A stretch of DNA of 64,000 nt from Marisa cornuarietis (Eukaryota; Mollusca; Gastropoda; Architaenioglossa; Ampullariidae): the NCBI GenBank assembly GCA_004794655.1, contig SMMW01000153.1, forward strand, positions 2,552,501-2,616,500, in the 5' to 3' direction. Every line of letters starts with the position of its first letter. The stretch's first letter is position 1. The position numbers were made by a program, and so were the translations under genes. The notes below the pieces were generated by a model. That model was not told where the DNA came from, did no database searches, and saw nothing but the letters and a program-made list of their open reading frames with translations. This document shows positions 1 to 12,654 of this stretch, in pieces.

Positions 1-227
1 TGAGGATGTCAAATTCTCCCTCAGTCCACCTTCCACTTCCCCAATCTTTCCAGCTCTCAGCTACAGGAAGGGGGGGAAGAGTTGCGGCGGGGGGGAGGTA
101 GGATGCGCTGCTTCGCGACCAAAACAAACAAAAAAAACGACGATAAGATAAACACAACCACCCTCCCCCCTCGCCATTAGCTTCAATCCCTCTTACTCTC
201 ACCCTTCAGCCCTGTCTGTCCTCCCAG

Positions 228-307
228 ATGTCGCACTCATCCTTACCACTCCGAGAAAGCCAGCGGTACATGGTAGACGGTATAAAAGAAGAGTTCGAGA
301 TGTTGAT
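228..307 (+). CDS. Candidate internal coding exon, unrecognised, gene extends beyond the window
   Basis: A long pyrimidine tract and ctcccag precede an 80-bp open segment that ends at a perfect GTAAGT donor. It encodes SHSSLPLRESQRYMVDG, then IKEEFEML, an amphipathic helical sequence. Upstream exons would lie left of the window. No partner exon was found to the right with certainty. Confidence 0.4.
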
Positions 308-1838
308 GTAAGTCGTTTGTGTCCCTCCACACGCGGGTGGCCAGTACTCGACACTCCATCCTCTCTATCATTCATCCCTCTCCTCTCTCTCTCCCCCTCC
401 CCCACCTCAACCCCCCAAAAATTGCTACAGCCGAACGCCCGGTTATCTCTGCTCCACTTGAAGTTGAAGGAGTCCGCCTCACACAGTATGTGTCTGATCG
501 ATCGATCTTTGCCATGTGTAACCAATAACCCCTGGTCCCTCCCGCTACAAGCGGCCATCGCCTGATGTCTTCAAGGCCTGACGCTTGGCAACGTGTCAAG
601 ACCACTGCGATCTTCTATAACATTTACGCTTCTTGCCTTATTTTATTTTTTTAAACTGCTCATCATCATAATAGTTAACATTTATAGCTGCCTTCTTAAA
701 ACTGAAATACCCCTAACTCTTTTTCTTAATCATCATCATCTTCCTATATGCATCAACTTTTACGCTTGCCTTACCGAAAACACACTATAAGATCAACTTT
801 TTTTACACTCCTAGAAAAAAAAATTGCAAACTCTATCAGTAGGGAGCAGACACCCGCCAGCTATCTGGTACGCTGCCAAAATATGAAAGAAAACGACTCA
901 ACAAAAAAACAACAACAAACAAACAAAAAACCACCAACAACAACAAAGTGAGGCAGAAATCCCATGAAACCACAACATAAACAGTTCCCGCCCCCCTCGT
1001 TCTTTTTTTTTTTTTTTTTTAGCACCGCTAGCAATCGTCTACAGCTAGCAACCAGGTTTGTTGTGAAACACACTTTGCTGTAGTACAAGATGCTACAGCG
1101 CTTGCTGTCAGCACAGTTACACCTGTCCTGAAGGACCTGTTCTTGTCTGGACACCTGGGGCCGTAGTTATGATGCGATGGCAAGTCGCTACCTTGGGGCA
1201 GCAGGGAGAATTCAAAGACAAACGTCTTGTTCTCGAAGTTATGAAGCGGTGTCCAGACCCCGCAGGTGTTGTTTTACCCCTGAATCCCTAGTTATAAAGC
1301 GGAGGCAAAGATGCCCTCGGGTAAAGCAACATGAAGTAATGTCCGGAGTCTGGACATCGTTTTATAACTTTTTGCTGGTCTGTTGTTGGTGCTTACCACC
1401 ATGAAATGGAAGTTATATCAAGGTAAGAAATGTTCACAACAGACGAAAGAAAAAATTCCCTTGAAAGAAAAATCATAGCTTTGCTTTTGCAATAAACCAA
1501 TAAAATGGGTGTACAAGCAAATAACGAAAACCAGCAAAATAAGTAAACAGAAAATATGAAAAAAATCCAGCCACCAGAAGCTTAGAGCATAAAAGAAACG
1601 GGGGGGGGGGAGTGATGAAGACTTACGTGACTACGAGAACCCTCACAATGAGTCAGACAACTTCCTGAAAAACCCACGCGTTCCGATCTTCCTGCGCTTT
1701 CGAAACGACACGGTTCTTCAACAATAACCAACAGAAAGTCTAATAATCATAGTTATCAGCACTGATCCACGCAACATTACTCCCTGAGGCCACAGTCGCA
1801 GGTGTACAGTAGTACTTCAGCTTCCACACCAGGCTCAC

Positions 1839-1949
1839 AGGTAAGCTGTAAGAAGTGAACATCCCAGGCGGACACAGCAACACGAGTGCTTGGTCGATCC
1901 ACCCCTTGACAAATTCCGCCTGAATCATCTCGAGAGGGGAGAGCACTCC
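1839..1949 (-). CDS. Candidate internal coding exon, unrecognised
   Basis: A 111-bp minus-strand segment lies between acceptor ...gtgcacag and donor gtgagc, entering and leaving in phase 1. It encodes GSALPSRDDSGGICQG and then VDRPSTRVAVSAWDVHFLQLT-like sequence in two parts. It could follow the exon at 4627-4498. A second frame over the same bases is also open, which lowers confidence. Confidence 0.28.
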
Positions 1950-2830
1950 CTGTGCACACAGATATACTCCCCCTTCCCTCCAAATGTTTAAACATAGTAG
2001 TAGACACCAAGGCAATTTACAGGAAAGAAAATGCACAGCGTGGGAGGGGTGGGGTGGGGTTGGGAAGGCACATCACCGCCGGCATGCCTACAGCCTGAGG
2101 ATCAAAAGGAGGACCTGGAAATGTGAAGACTGGCAGCTACCCCACTCCCCCCACAAAAGTCAACGCTTACCGTCTTTTTACTGTTCACCCACGCTGTCGT
2201 CCTCTCTTTCATACATATGTAAATGTTTTAATGGCAGGACTGCTGTTTGGTACAAAGGGAATGGAAAATCACGAGGTAACAACGTCAACAAAGGGACTGT
2301 ACTACAACACGAACTTTACCTCCGTGTATGCAGCAAAACTATGTAATGAACATTTGAAGGAAAATATATACCTACGTATACCCTTTATGTATACATGCAT
2401 TATCCTCCTCCTCCCCCCCCCAACACATTCCCACTCTCTCTTTTATTGACCCTCTTTCTCTTCCCCGCCCCTTCACCTGCACCATTAAGAGAGACCGAAG
2501 AACGAACAAACTTTAATGAATGTGAGAGACAGAGTGACAGAGAGAGTGGGACAGGGGAAAGAAGACGAAAAAGAAATATGAAAACTGCTAGAAAGAGTGA
2601 TAAATTACACAGACAACTCGACTTGACATGTCCTATTGTGTTACAGAAGCAATCACCTTTTCACTAACACCGAAAATATTTGATTTTTTAACAGCAAAAG
2701 CTAAAAACAAACAACTCAAGGCTTTCTCTACATTTTACTAAGCAGCCTGCCACAACAATAAGCCGACATTGCTGGGCCAATGAAGCGTGAAGTAGAAAGC
2801 AGTGTGTAGAAGAGAGAGTCAGCATCAGGG

Positions 2831-2933
2831 AAAGGAACAGCCTGCCCGAGACGAGATCTGAACCCAGGACACCCAACCTTCACTGTATTGGTGACAGACG
2901 TTAACGGCTAAGCGTTGCGCCACCGGACCGCCC
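2831..2933 (-). repeat. tRNA-derived SINE family, copy 1 (head only)
   Basis: On the minus strand the segment starts GGTCCGGTGGCGCAACG (A-box-like) and carries a B-box-like GGTTCAGATCTC, the layout of a tRNA-derived RNA polymerase III promoter. It matches the heads of the copies at 13.3, 28.0 and 56.6 kb. The downstream body is missing, so this copy is truncated. Confidence 0.75.
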
Positions 2934-4497
2934 TCAACACCAGGGCATGACAGCAGCAGCAACACCCGCTGTTCGCCATACGAGCCAGATAAGTGGTTAA
3001 TGAGGGTAAGCAATCTTCGGTTTATTACGAAGGGCACGCTGTATGATAATAATAATATTATTATTATTATTGTTTTTTCTATAGCGCTATTCCCATGTAG
3101 GTTCAACGCGCTTTACAAGAGTGATACACACCAATCCAACTAAGCATGCAACACACACACTTTCTCTCTCTCTCTCTCTCTCTCTCTCACATTTAAATGC
3201 ATATATGCAGTTCCCCCCCCCACACACACACACAATAACTATACAGTGAACACATATGAATGTATGCAGAAAGCAAGAAGGGAAACAAGTTTTGGTTGCT
3301 GTGATCTGAAGCCACCATTAGGCCAATGTCGGCACATGAGACAGCCGCGTATGTCGGTTCTCCGACCAGCTGAGTTTGTCTGATGGACTGGACTGCCATG
3401 GAAACTTCCGCCCATGTCCGGCGTGCACACACACACACAGATTGCTGGAACAGGCGTCGCCTCAACACAAAGCCCACGCACAACAAGTTCACAAGATGTC
3501 AGAAGGTTTCAGTCCACGCTGCTGATACAAGTTAATCAGTCGACAAAATCATGCGACGAATGGTGCGAAGAAACCGTTACTCCAGATATGGTTTGATCTG
3601 GCGCAAAGTCACCGTTACGAATGCTGGCTTTCGATGTGTCAACAGAAGGCCGTAGTTGGAACCAAAAAGGCCGCAGACAATTAAGCAGATCAATTGAACA
3701 GAAATACGAAGAAGCATGTGTCAAATGACGAAACTCAGAACAGGTCATCAGACAACAACAAAATTCAGAGAGCTATTCCCGTCCAGGCAGTTAGAACAAA
3801 GAACCATCGACATATCAAGCACGAGAAAGAATAGAAGAGATCAGAGAACCCTTCCAATGAGATAACATCAGTGACCCGCTTATTTCCTACACTGGACTGA
3901 AGACCTTACCTTGGCGCTTGGAGAAACCGATAAACGCGGACAGAGCAATACATGAAGGAATGGGGAGATAACTCCAAATATCATAGTTGTCTGCACCTCC
4001 CGAAGCCTCGATGCAGAGGGCTCAAGGATATTTTTAGCGTCATAACATCCCAAATGGGCCAGGTTAAAGAGGTGATGCTTCTTCTTTTTTTTTTACGCCG
4101 ATCCAGCAAATAATGCACAACAAAGCAGGACCAGCTGCTTTGCCTCAGGTGCTGGCTCAAAATAAAATACTATGCCCCTCCCTCCCCAACAACTCAAATC
4201 CACACAGATTTCCTCCCAACCGAACATCTGCACATCTGAAAAACATTAACCTGTCTAGCGGAGCCGCCATCCAAACGTCCACAGACTTCTTGTTTTGCCA
4301 CTCGGCCCGGCACATGCCAAACCGTGCACGGGAGACATTCCGCACTGACTCCCAAGTCGTACGACAGACTCACTAACAAGAAAAAAACAAAAACAAAACA
4401 GACCCCCGCTCCACATAAGCAGTCCGGCCCTTTCACGCACCCAGCAACGACCCTATCGTCGAACATTTCCATACCGCTGACATCAGCTATTCCCTAC

Positions 4498-4627
4498 CTG
4501 CCGCTGGCGCGTGCGTGTGTCCCCCGTCCATCACGATGTTGTTGTAGTAGTGCCGCAGCAGGTCCGGCCCAAACAAGATCCGAGGGGTCCGTCTGTAAAG
4601 TCCCGAGTCCGGTAGGTGCGGAGGGAC
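4498..4627 (-). CDS. Candidate internal coding exon, unrecognised
   Basis: A 130-bp minus-strand open segment lies between acceptor ...cttccacag and donor gtaggg. It reads VPPHLPDSGLYRRTPRILFG, then PDLLRHYYNNIVMDGGHTHA. It begins in phase 0 and ends in phase 1, matching the entry phase of the next candidate exon (1949-1839). The region is GC-rich and CpG-rich. I do not recognise the protein. Confidence 0.33.
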
Positions 4628-5120
4628 CTGTGGAAGGTATCCCCTCCCACCTTGTGTAAGGCACGAGAATGCAGCCGGTGAAGATAGTGGACGGAGAGGG
4701 ATAAGGAAAGTGGGGGCGGGGGAGTTCCAAACGATTGAGTTGTGGCGGACAGAAAGCTGCCTTTGGCCTCTTGTGACTCACAACTCGGTGTTTTGTGCGG
4801 TGTGGCGAAAGAATCTTCAACAGCCGGTCTGCTGGAAACTGGGACGGGCGAACGGAGCGAATGAAAGCTTGCGGTGCGAGGAAGGGATGGGGGGAGAAGT
4901 GTTATCGCGTGGATGTTAGCTGGGAAAGGGATGAGTGAAGACTGGGGTCAGCTGCGCTAGGTAAAGAAGGAATTACACTCAGTTCTCTCCCCACACCGTC
5001 CCGCCCCACCATCATATGCCCCCGCGCGTAGCCGCCAGGGGAGGGAACTCTTGCTCCCTCACCACGCGTGAAGAGGACAGGAGTATTGGTTACTTGATTG
5101 GTTGGTTGGCGGTTTGTTGT

Positions 5121-5281
5121 TTTTACACCGAGTTAGCACCCAGGGCTACGTCATGGCTAGATAGCAGTTCAGCACCTTCGTAATCCAGCCAGTGCTATCC
5201 AGAAAGAAATTTCGCCTGTCAAGATCTGAACGCCCGATATGTACCACCGTGTCGAACGCCACCACATGCCATCGGCGACCT
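5121..5281 (-). repeat. Second SINE-like element
   Basis: On the minus strand a segment with a B-box-like GGGCGTTCAGATCTTGA is followed by an unrelated body and a tail ACTCGGTGTAAAAACA, which resembles the tail of the first SINE family. Only one copy is visible in the window, so the call is tentative. Confidence 0.4.
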
Positions 5282-6184
5282 ATTCAACGTGACAGCAAAA
5301 GAGAATGCCACTATTAACAGCGACTAATCCCTAATGACATAACAAATCCAGGGCCAGCAAAGTTCCTGGTCCTTCTCCACAAGCCAAGATGCCTAGCTTA
5401 CCTTTAAATATAATTTCATTTATGTATGTATACACATGATAAATATATTGTAAACATAATGTATAGACACTCTATGTACCTAAGGATACTTTCCTCAGTC
5501 TGTTTTCACTTTGATGTAGATTAACTGAAGCCCTAACCAGAAGGGGAAGATGCATGACAAAAAAAAAAAAAAAAATCTGCAACCTTCATAAATAAAAATC
5601 AATGAAACAGGAAAAGAAGAAAATCAACAATATTAAAATTCTAACTAAAACGATCATACCACACACAAGTCATGCTCTCTAACAACCGTACCACAGCAAC
5701 AGCTTAACAGTTATGAACAATTCCGCTCCCAGTTAAGCTAAAAAAAGGTATTTTATATATATAGAATAGTCTGCACGGTAAGTTCATTTTGATTGGCTGA
5801 GGATTTATGGTTGCCCTAAATAAAAAGGCTCCTGGGATGAAATGTGAGAGGCTTTATCCCCCTCTACTCCATCTGCTGCATCATTATTTCTAAATTTCAC
5901 TACAGCTATAGATGTTTTCCTGATGTTCACGTTATCTTCGAACCTTTCTAATCTATCTACTCACTGCAAGTGCTTAGCATGTATGCTTGGACTGACTAGC
6001 AACGAGACCATTAACATTAAGCCTGCCATGAAGCAAGTTAATAGTCAACACTAGCAAGAACAGTATGAAGATATATGAGTGCAGCTTACATTTTCTTAGT
6101 TCATGTCAGTGCTTAGTGATTAATATATGGCATGAATAGCATATGTACTAATATATTGATGAATGTACTGGTGTGCCTACAGAT

Positions 6185-6235
6185 GTGTAAAATCGCCTTT
6201 AGGTGGAAGCACTTTCAGTTCTAAAATCAACAAAT
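6185..6235 (+). repeat. Fragment matching the 3' end of the I-like LINE
   Basis: AAAATCGCCTTTAGGTGGAA and GCACTTTCAG, then CAACAA, match the 3' end at 18890-18955. It is a very short relic. Confidence 0.5.
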
Positions 6236-6269
6236 GCCTACACATGTACTGATGTGCATAAAACAGGGA

Positions 6270-6370
6270 TCGACTGGGTCAGGAAAAACTAGAAAAGTCA
6301 GTATATTTTAAAAAAGAATTTCCAGTACTTGGAAAAGTCAATGAAAGGCCAGAGAAAAGTCAACAATATT
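6270..6370 (+). repeat. Dispersed AAAGTC-rich repeat, copy 1
   Basis: GAAAAGTCAGTATATTTT and CCAGTACTTGGAAAAGTC recur near 27560-27620 with a few changes. The family is not recognised. Confidence 0.5.
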
Positions 6371-7071
6371 TGCTGAAAATTGATTATGCTTAAATTTTGA
6401 AGGAATAATTTGTTTTTAAGATTGGATGTGCTTGTTCGGGTTTTTTTTTGTGTTTTTTTTTTATAAACGCGAAAGCGACCTATGGCTGCAGAATAACTTC
6501 CACTGCTGATTCGACTGTTGCCATTTTCACTGGCATCCTCCTCCTCTTACAATTTCAACAAAGCAGACTTACAGATAAGCAGCAGATATAAAAGACTCTT
6601 TCTGTCAGAAAATTCATCGATGACAATGATTCTAACTAGCTTTTTTCTAAATTTTACTATTTCTGGTGGTATTCCACAGTGATGTTAAGGAGTGCTCTTG
6701 TAATTTTGTATTTTTGGACAAATAGAAGTATGTATTGATTACTTTTGAAAGTTCTGATATATGATTCTGGTATCAGTGCATGGACTAGATGAATAAAGTT
6801 AATCCTTGAAAAAGTCATGGAAAAGTATTTTAGTAGTACAAATCCTTTATTAAATGTACTTATGTATGTACTGATGTATTTTATGTATCTACAGATGCAT
6901 AGTCATCCAATGATTACTTTCTGGAGAATCGTTGACAACATTACTCTCATTTACAATGAGAAACATGCATTCTTAACTGTTCAGGCAACCATATGCATTC
7001 TTTTAATTAGTTAAAAAAAGGAAGACATTCGAGAATGAGGTGTTTAAAAACCCCACTTATGTGAGGCCCAG

Positions 7072-7338
7072 GAGCCAGTTGCACAACACGTTTCTAAACC
7101 TTAAAACTGCTCTAAAGAAGCAAAATCTCTTCTTAGCCATTTTGATGCATTGCAGAAAAACATACAAAAAATGTGCACTGACAGGACAGAAAGTCAGATT
7201 TAAACAACTTTATCTTACTTAAAGCAGTTTTAGTTTTAAAAAGTTCTAAAATTGTGGTGTGCACTTTAAACTAATCATCTAAATAGAGTTAAGGCCTAAT
7301 AGTGTTTAAAATTAGAAATGTGTTGTGCAACTGGCCCC
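7072..7338. mobile_element. MITE with GCCAGTTGCACAACAC terminal inverted repeats, copy 1
   Basis: The left end GCCAGTTGCACAACACGTTT and right end ATGTGTTGTGCAACTGGCCC are inverted repeats flanking about 230 bp of AT-rich, non-coding DNA. A second copy at 17594-17855 matches along its whole length. No transposase is encoded. I could not fix the target-site duplication, so the superfamily is left open. Confidence 0.8.
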
Positions 7339-8074
7339 AGGTTTTTATGAGTATAGTGTCCATCTCTTCTTCACCACTGCCTTGCAGGTACTCTATTCCA
7401 CAGCTGTGTCAACAAGGGAAAGTATGTTGCACTACAGCAGTATAGAACCTGCGGTGAAGGGGGTGCCTCAGCCTTGGAAGCCAGTGCCTAACCTCTTGGC
7501 TATCCACTTCCCATCCTCCAATTAATTATTAATTAAAGACTTACTTGACATACAATTCACAAGTAAAGAATCTTTATAGCTTATCTCTTCTTTTTATATT
7601 TTTTTCAAAAGAAAAACTTTCTATTTTAACAGATCGGTGACATGGAAATTGAAATCATGCAACATAAGAACAATGATAGCAGACTAAAAATAATAAACTC
7701 ATGAGGTTATCATATGTCATTATTTAAAAGTCTGTTGCATAAGATCACTCTTCAAGTTCCTGTAAAAAGTACTATAAAAAGAACTCCTAAAACTTTATGA
7801 CAACTTTTAGAAAATCTTTCATAGTATATTGATTCAGAAATAGTGTTTCATTACAATTTTTCTTTTAAGTACCTTGTGCAAAGTCTGCAAATCTGAAAAG
7901 GGTTTTTTTTTTACTAAAATAAGTTATTTTAATATGTAAAGATTTGTTTAAATAAAAAATTAAACTAAAACAAAAATTCAACAATGGTACACCATAGAGG
8001 TAATCAAACATGAAAGAAGAAGGGAAGTAACTTCAACAAACACCCTGTTCTAGCATGTTGAAAGAGTTGCTAAC

Positions 8075-8150
8075 CTTGATATGCTTTGTGAGCTTTTCTC
8101 TTGTCATAAACACCCAATCGCCAATGAGACTAGGATTCCATGGTTTGAAA
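8075..8150 (-). CDS. Candidate internal coding exon, unrecognised
   Basis: The minus-strand segment is bounded by acceptor ...ctctgtcag and donor gttagc and encodes 25 residues, starting FKPWNPSLIGDWVF and ending TREKLTKHIK. The composition looks like a globular domain. It leaves phase 0, and a 20-bp candidate exon at 7873-7892 (acceptor cttttcag, donor gtactt) would follow in frame (ICRLCTR). It may belong to the gene starting at 10.5 kb, but the linking exons were not found. Confidence 0.3.
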
Positions 8151-10041
8151 CTGACAGAGTTTACAAGAAATTAAGATTTTTATGAATCCACTATACCACA
8201 CTCTCTCAAACAATTATTAAAAATAGTCTTCAAACAATACATGTTCAAACAACCATCATTGCCTGCTACTCAACCATGCATGCAAATGTAACCAGCTAAA
8301 GTGAAACTCCAGTTTAGTATCATACAGTGCCAGTCACATCAGTCTGTGCAAGTAAAGTAGCAAACTACATAGATCTAGGGCTATCCCACCGGATGGTCTG
8401 GCAAACTTGTGGGACGCATGTTAGCCACAGCTTCAACTTGCAGCTCATTAAAATTGTATTCACATTTACAGCTCAGGAAGACTTAAGTGGCAGAATCAAA
8501 TAGCAGCATGCTTCCTGCAAGATCTTTCCTCATCAAGCTCTTTCCTACCTCTTTTCTCTCTTTGCATGCACACACACACACACACAAAGCATAATGAGTG
8601 AAAGGAAGTGTGAGAGAGAAAAGGAAGGAGAAAGTCAGAAAGGTCGATTATGACAGTGGACAGATACAGCAAACCACCTTCATAATTTCTTAGCAACACA
8701 CAGTCTTTTGCAGACCTCTAGATATTAGTCACGTTTTTATCCTCTTAAAAGCAACATTAGATCCTCAGCAGGATTATACATTATATATCATACTACCATA
8801 AAACCTGTCATCCCATTACCAATGTCATTAGACCAGCATAATACCCTTGGACCACGGACATATGCATATCTCTGGACTGCCGGCTGTCTGTAAGCTGTCT
8901 GGTCTTGGCAAACCATTTAACAGTTTAATATCCGGAACAAAGACAAAATTCATTGTCAACAATAGACTTACAATAAATTTTTAACTTAGTTACTTTATTC
9001 TTTCTTTATTTTTTGACAAAAGTCTTCAACATCCCATGATTTAGAGCCAATAAATTGAAGACACAACAGACCGTAAGGCTTGAACATGTGCAAGTACCAC
9101 AAGGTACCACTGTCAATATGAGTGTTTGCACACTGCTCTTTTTCTTGAAGTTGTTAGTTAAGCCGGAAGCAAATTTGTTCATTGGCCTCATTCTAGAAGT
9201 TAATAAAGGAAATTCATCTGCAAGCACTCCAAAGCCTGTGCTTCGACCAAACAATTAATACACAGTAGAATAAAAGTTCCTTTTAATACTTGATAATAAT
9301 GAACAAAAAGAAAAAAATTCTGTGAACTGATGATTCCAAAATACATGCAGAACTGTGTACTATATAGTTTATTTTACACACACACATATGCACATATATA
9401 TAAAGTAAGAGAGAGACAGAGTGAAAGAACAAACTACCAGCAGGCAAAGAGACAATATCAACTTTCCATTAAATTGTAAATACTGTTTTCATAGTCTGAA
9501 ATGTTATAAAAATGTATTTACAGTTCTCTGAATATTATTAAACATGTATTAAATTAACAAATATGAACACCAGCCTGCAATAACTTTGTGCAATGGCATA
9601 AAAATACATGATAAATAAACAGAGCTGCACGTACTTTGCTAAAATCACAAACTTATTTCAAAATGTAAGTATCAAACTTTCAAAAGAATGGTCAAACAGA
9701 GAAAGAGCTTTCAATCCATTTTTTCTTTACATATTTTACACTTACATAATCTCAAGGTACTGGGCAGAACATGACATGCGTTTTGTCGTTCAAATGGTCA
9801 ACTTAATTGGCAATGCAGGAATTTTCATGACAAAGCCCCTTAAACTTATTATCTACAACGCTATCACGAAGATGACAGTGCTTATCCTTCCTATCAGTTT
9901 AGTTATTCCGCTGGTATTGTCTGCCAGTCTCGAATAGGAAACACTGTGTTTGTTAAGCCACTCTGCGCCGCTCGAAACAGATATTTTGTGTTCGCGGTAT
10001 ATTTTAAACGTGAAACCTCCTTCCCTCAATTTTAAGATTAC

Positions 10042-10555
10042 TTTCAGTTGGATCAGGCAGTCTGTAGCATAGTCAGCGTCTCCCGCTTCTGGCACCACTG
10101 TCTCCACCAACACTGAAAGTGACACACCCCGAACCACTTCCATGTACTACATCGGGGAAAGTCAGTCAAAGTAGCGAAACATGCGTGGACAGCGGAGGCA
10201 AGTTAAGAGTTCGTATAAAATAGTCACTTACCTAAATCATCCATGACGCGTTCTGTATATGTGCGTTCGCCGTCCTTAGCTGACTGTGTGTCGTGTTCAC
10301 TTTGCATCAACTTCAGGAAAACCCTTACTAGCAATCTTCACAACTTCCGCAAGCTATTACACCCTGCGCCGGGAAAAGCAAAGGGCACGACCTATGAACC
10401 GGTAGTGAGAGGCTTTGAGGTCACAAAGCGGCGTCAGATAACGTGGAGCTGCCAGAGTGGAAAGCACTATGCCAAGTGTAGCAAATGTCTGTAGGTAGTA
10501 CACGTACTCAACACAAAGTCACAAGTTTCCATCGCTTACTGGCGTCAGCTGCCAT
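10042..10555 (-). CDS. 5' end of an unrecognised minus-strand gene with two micro-exons
   Basis: Three exons chain in phase: 10555-10540 (16 bp, ATGGCAGCTGACGCCA, donor gtaagc), 10252-10232 (21 bp, acceptor tatacag, donor gtaagt) and 10112-10042 (71 bp, acceptor ctttcag, donor gtaatc). The predicted N-terminus runs MAADAKRVMDDLVLVETV, then VPEAGDADYATDCLIQLK. The start lies in CCAAGATGGCAGC, a TISU/YY1-like context, with a CRE palindrome just upstream. I do not recognise the protein. If the last donor is not used, exon 3 stays open to a stop at 9853. Later exons are uncertain; an AATAAA on this strand near 9010 could end a short form. Strong donors and the promoter motifs support a real gene; the exon chain is an inference. 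Confidence 0.45.
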
Positions 10556-10590
10556 CTTGGAACTTTACGTGACGTCAGACGGGGAGCATT
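10553..10590 (-). promoter_or_regulatory. CRE plus TISU/YY1 promoter of the 10.5-kb gene
   Basis: A perfect CRE palindrome TGACGTCA lies at about 10570-10577, roughly 15 bp upstream of CCAAGATGGC on the minus strand. This spacing of CRE and YY1/TISU is typical of short-leader housekeeping promoters. It is the main reason for believing a transcript starts here. Confidence 0.5.
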
Positions 10591-12601
10591 CATTGTCACT
10601 CGGGTATCTTCCTCTCAACTGACTGAAAAACAGAAAAAAAATAAGTAAACCGAATTTGAAAGAAAAACTATCAAGGTTCATGTAATAAAACTAATTATAA
10701 TTAGTATAGGCTTTGCTTACAGACTCTTACAACTATTCTAAAAGGATAAAAAGATTCAGGTAAAAAGTCACTTTGCGAGATGCTGCATATAGCGGCATAT
10801 AAATTATATCAGGCAACATATTAATTAAATTGCTTTTGTTTTTTGTTCGGTTTGAAGTACCTATCTTTCATGGATACTTATGCTTTACTTTAATTAGCAA
10901 GTGCACTAATAGCAAACAAAAATCACAAGTGAAATTTTTATTAACTAATTGTTTCAAAGTGTCTCCAAAGATTAGACGTTGTATTTTCCCGTCGTTGTCG
11001 TATGGACATTATGAACAGGCAAGAGTAGTTGACAGTTTTGAACTGTCACTGCAAGATGTTATTTTTTAAGTTAGTGGAAAAGCAGCGTGCTTGCCCGGAA
11101 AAGAAAGATGTAAAAGATATATACCTGCACACTATATAGTTCATGCGAATATGCCACAGTAATTTGCGGATCATGAAAGCAGGATAATTACAGAACCCGA
11201 AGCACGGTCATACATGCAGCATAATTGAAAGGACCGTTTACGTGCTTTTAAAACGAGTTGAAAATCTAAGGATGTCTGAAGGAGTGAGCACATAAGGTCG
11301 AGGGAGGGGCTGTGAACACTAGCATTTTGTAAGATCGTGGTGACACATTAACAATGCAGCCTCTCTTTCCAACGCTCGTACCGCGATCCTTGCTGAAAGC
11401 ATTTTTGACGCGTGATAAAAGCATGCAGGTTGACTTTAGGTGTCAGAATGAGAATTGCCAGGGTCATGTTCGTGCTGCAGTTATTATAGCTGTTAGAGAG
11501 AGAAAAGTTCAAGGCTTGATAGCATTTATTTTCTGAGATAAAGGCCCCGCACCCTGCAATCATAGAGCTCTCAATGGTCGTCGTATCTAGGACATGGCCT
11601 GTGGTCATCTTCTTCCACTGCACGGAGCTCGCCAATAACAAGGGCAACGATGTTGATAAGCAGATTAACAAACAAAGGTGATTGTTTTTCTATCTTCCCC
11701 TCGCCATGAAACACGGATATAAAAACTATAAAAAAAACTAAAGCAATAACAAAATGCATGAAACACTTTATCAAAGAAATATGCAAAAGGTACAATTATA
11801 ACATTTCGTGCTGTAATCGTTCTATGTGGATCATGGAATGTATAGGTCTGTGGGGGTATAAAGATAGTTTTCCAGTCATCGACATACCCGAAACCTGCGA
11901 TGTTCTTCTCCGATCGGAACTTGCGTAAGATAGACCAATAGACTACAGTTTGATTTGCGTAAAACAATCTATCAGCATACAGTAGATGCTAACTGGTAAT
12001 CCGGAAAATCTGCAGTGTGAGGAAGTCCAGTGGCCACTGAAGTGGGTAACTGTAAGTTGTTCACTGTGTTTCGCTTCCCCCCCGCCCTTTTGTAAATTTT
12101 TCTTCACCTTTCGCCTTTTCCTTCTATGAAAATCAGCTTCGAACCATCCCTCCCCAAACAGTACACATTAATTATAAGTGCCCGTGTTTTTAAGGAGTGT
12201 CTCTATCCTACACTTTTATATAGTTGCTAAAGCGACAAATCTGTCACTAAGGCCACAGAGAAGTGGACAATTAGAATGCCTACATATGCTTTGTCAGGAT
12301 CAAAAGCAGCAACAGAAAGCCGGGAGATTTTGACAGATTTTTCATATCACTGTCACGTCCCCACCCTTTTGTTTTCAATAAGGGAACTAATGATAAAAAT
12401 GATAATATGTAGTTTATGGTGGTTGTGTGTTGTTGATAATGACGATGATGTGGATAAAAATTATGCCAAAAAGGGATGAAATCGGAGAATGTCTAAGAGA
12501 GACTAGAGTATACGTTTCAAATGACTTCTGCAAAATACTTGTACTGCGCTATACATAGACTCAGTTGTAACAGACTCGTACGAACTGCTAGGCGGGTACA
12601 G

Positions 12602-12602
<1 letters not shown>

Positions 12603-12651
<49 letters not shown>
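12603..12651. repeat. (AC)n microsatellite
   Basis: An uninterrupted AC dinucleotide run of about 49 bp in a gene-poor stretch. Confidence 0.97.

Positions 12652-12654
<3 letters not shown>

Noticed and set aside
1140..1400. Repeated AGTTATGAAGCGG / AGTTATAAAGCGG blocks
   Set aside because: They look like part of a repeat, but I could not define ends, a second copy or inverted termini in this window.
2844..2935. tRNA gene candidate
   Set aside because: The A and B boxes belong to the SINE head; no cloverleaf with paired acceptor and anticodon stems can be drawn.
3193..3492. Minus-strand frame of 99 codons at 3.2-3.5 kb
   Set aside because: It runs through CA and CT microsatellites, a second frame is equally open and no domain is visible.
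6480..6560. Minus-strand segment reading like an acidic Ser/Gly-rich exon
   Set aside because: Two frames look equally plausible, the acceptor is poor and the phase does not fit neighbouring candidate exons.
8390..8480. Minus-strand segment containing ELQVEAVANMRPTSLPDHP
   Set aside because: It looks coding, but the acceptor is weak and its exit phase does not match the exon at 8150-8075.
9006..9254. Minus-strand frame MFGRSTGFGVLADEF and onward
   Set aside because: Several alternative acceptors give different frames, none of which links cleanly to the exon at 10042. It may be 3' UTR of the 10.5-kb gene, given the AATAAA nearby.
11348..11967. Minus-strand frames at 11.3-12.0 kb
   Set aside because: They are hydrophobic or low-complexity in part, with no conserved motif and no consistent splice sites.
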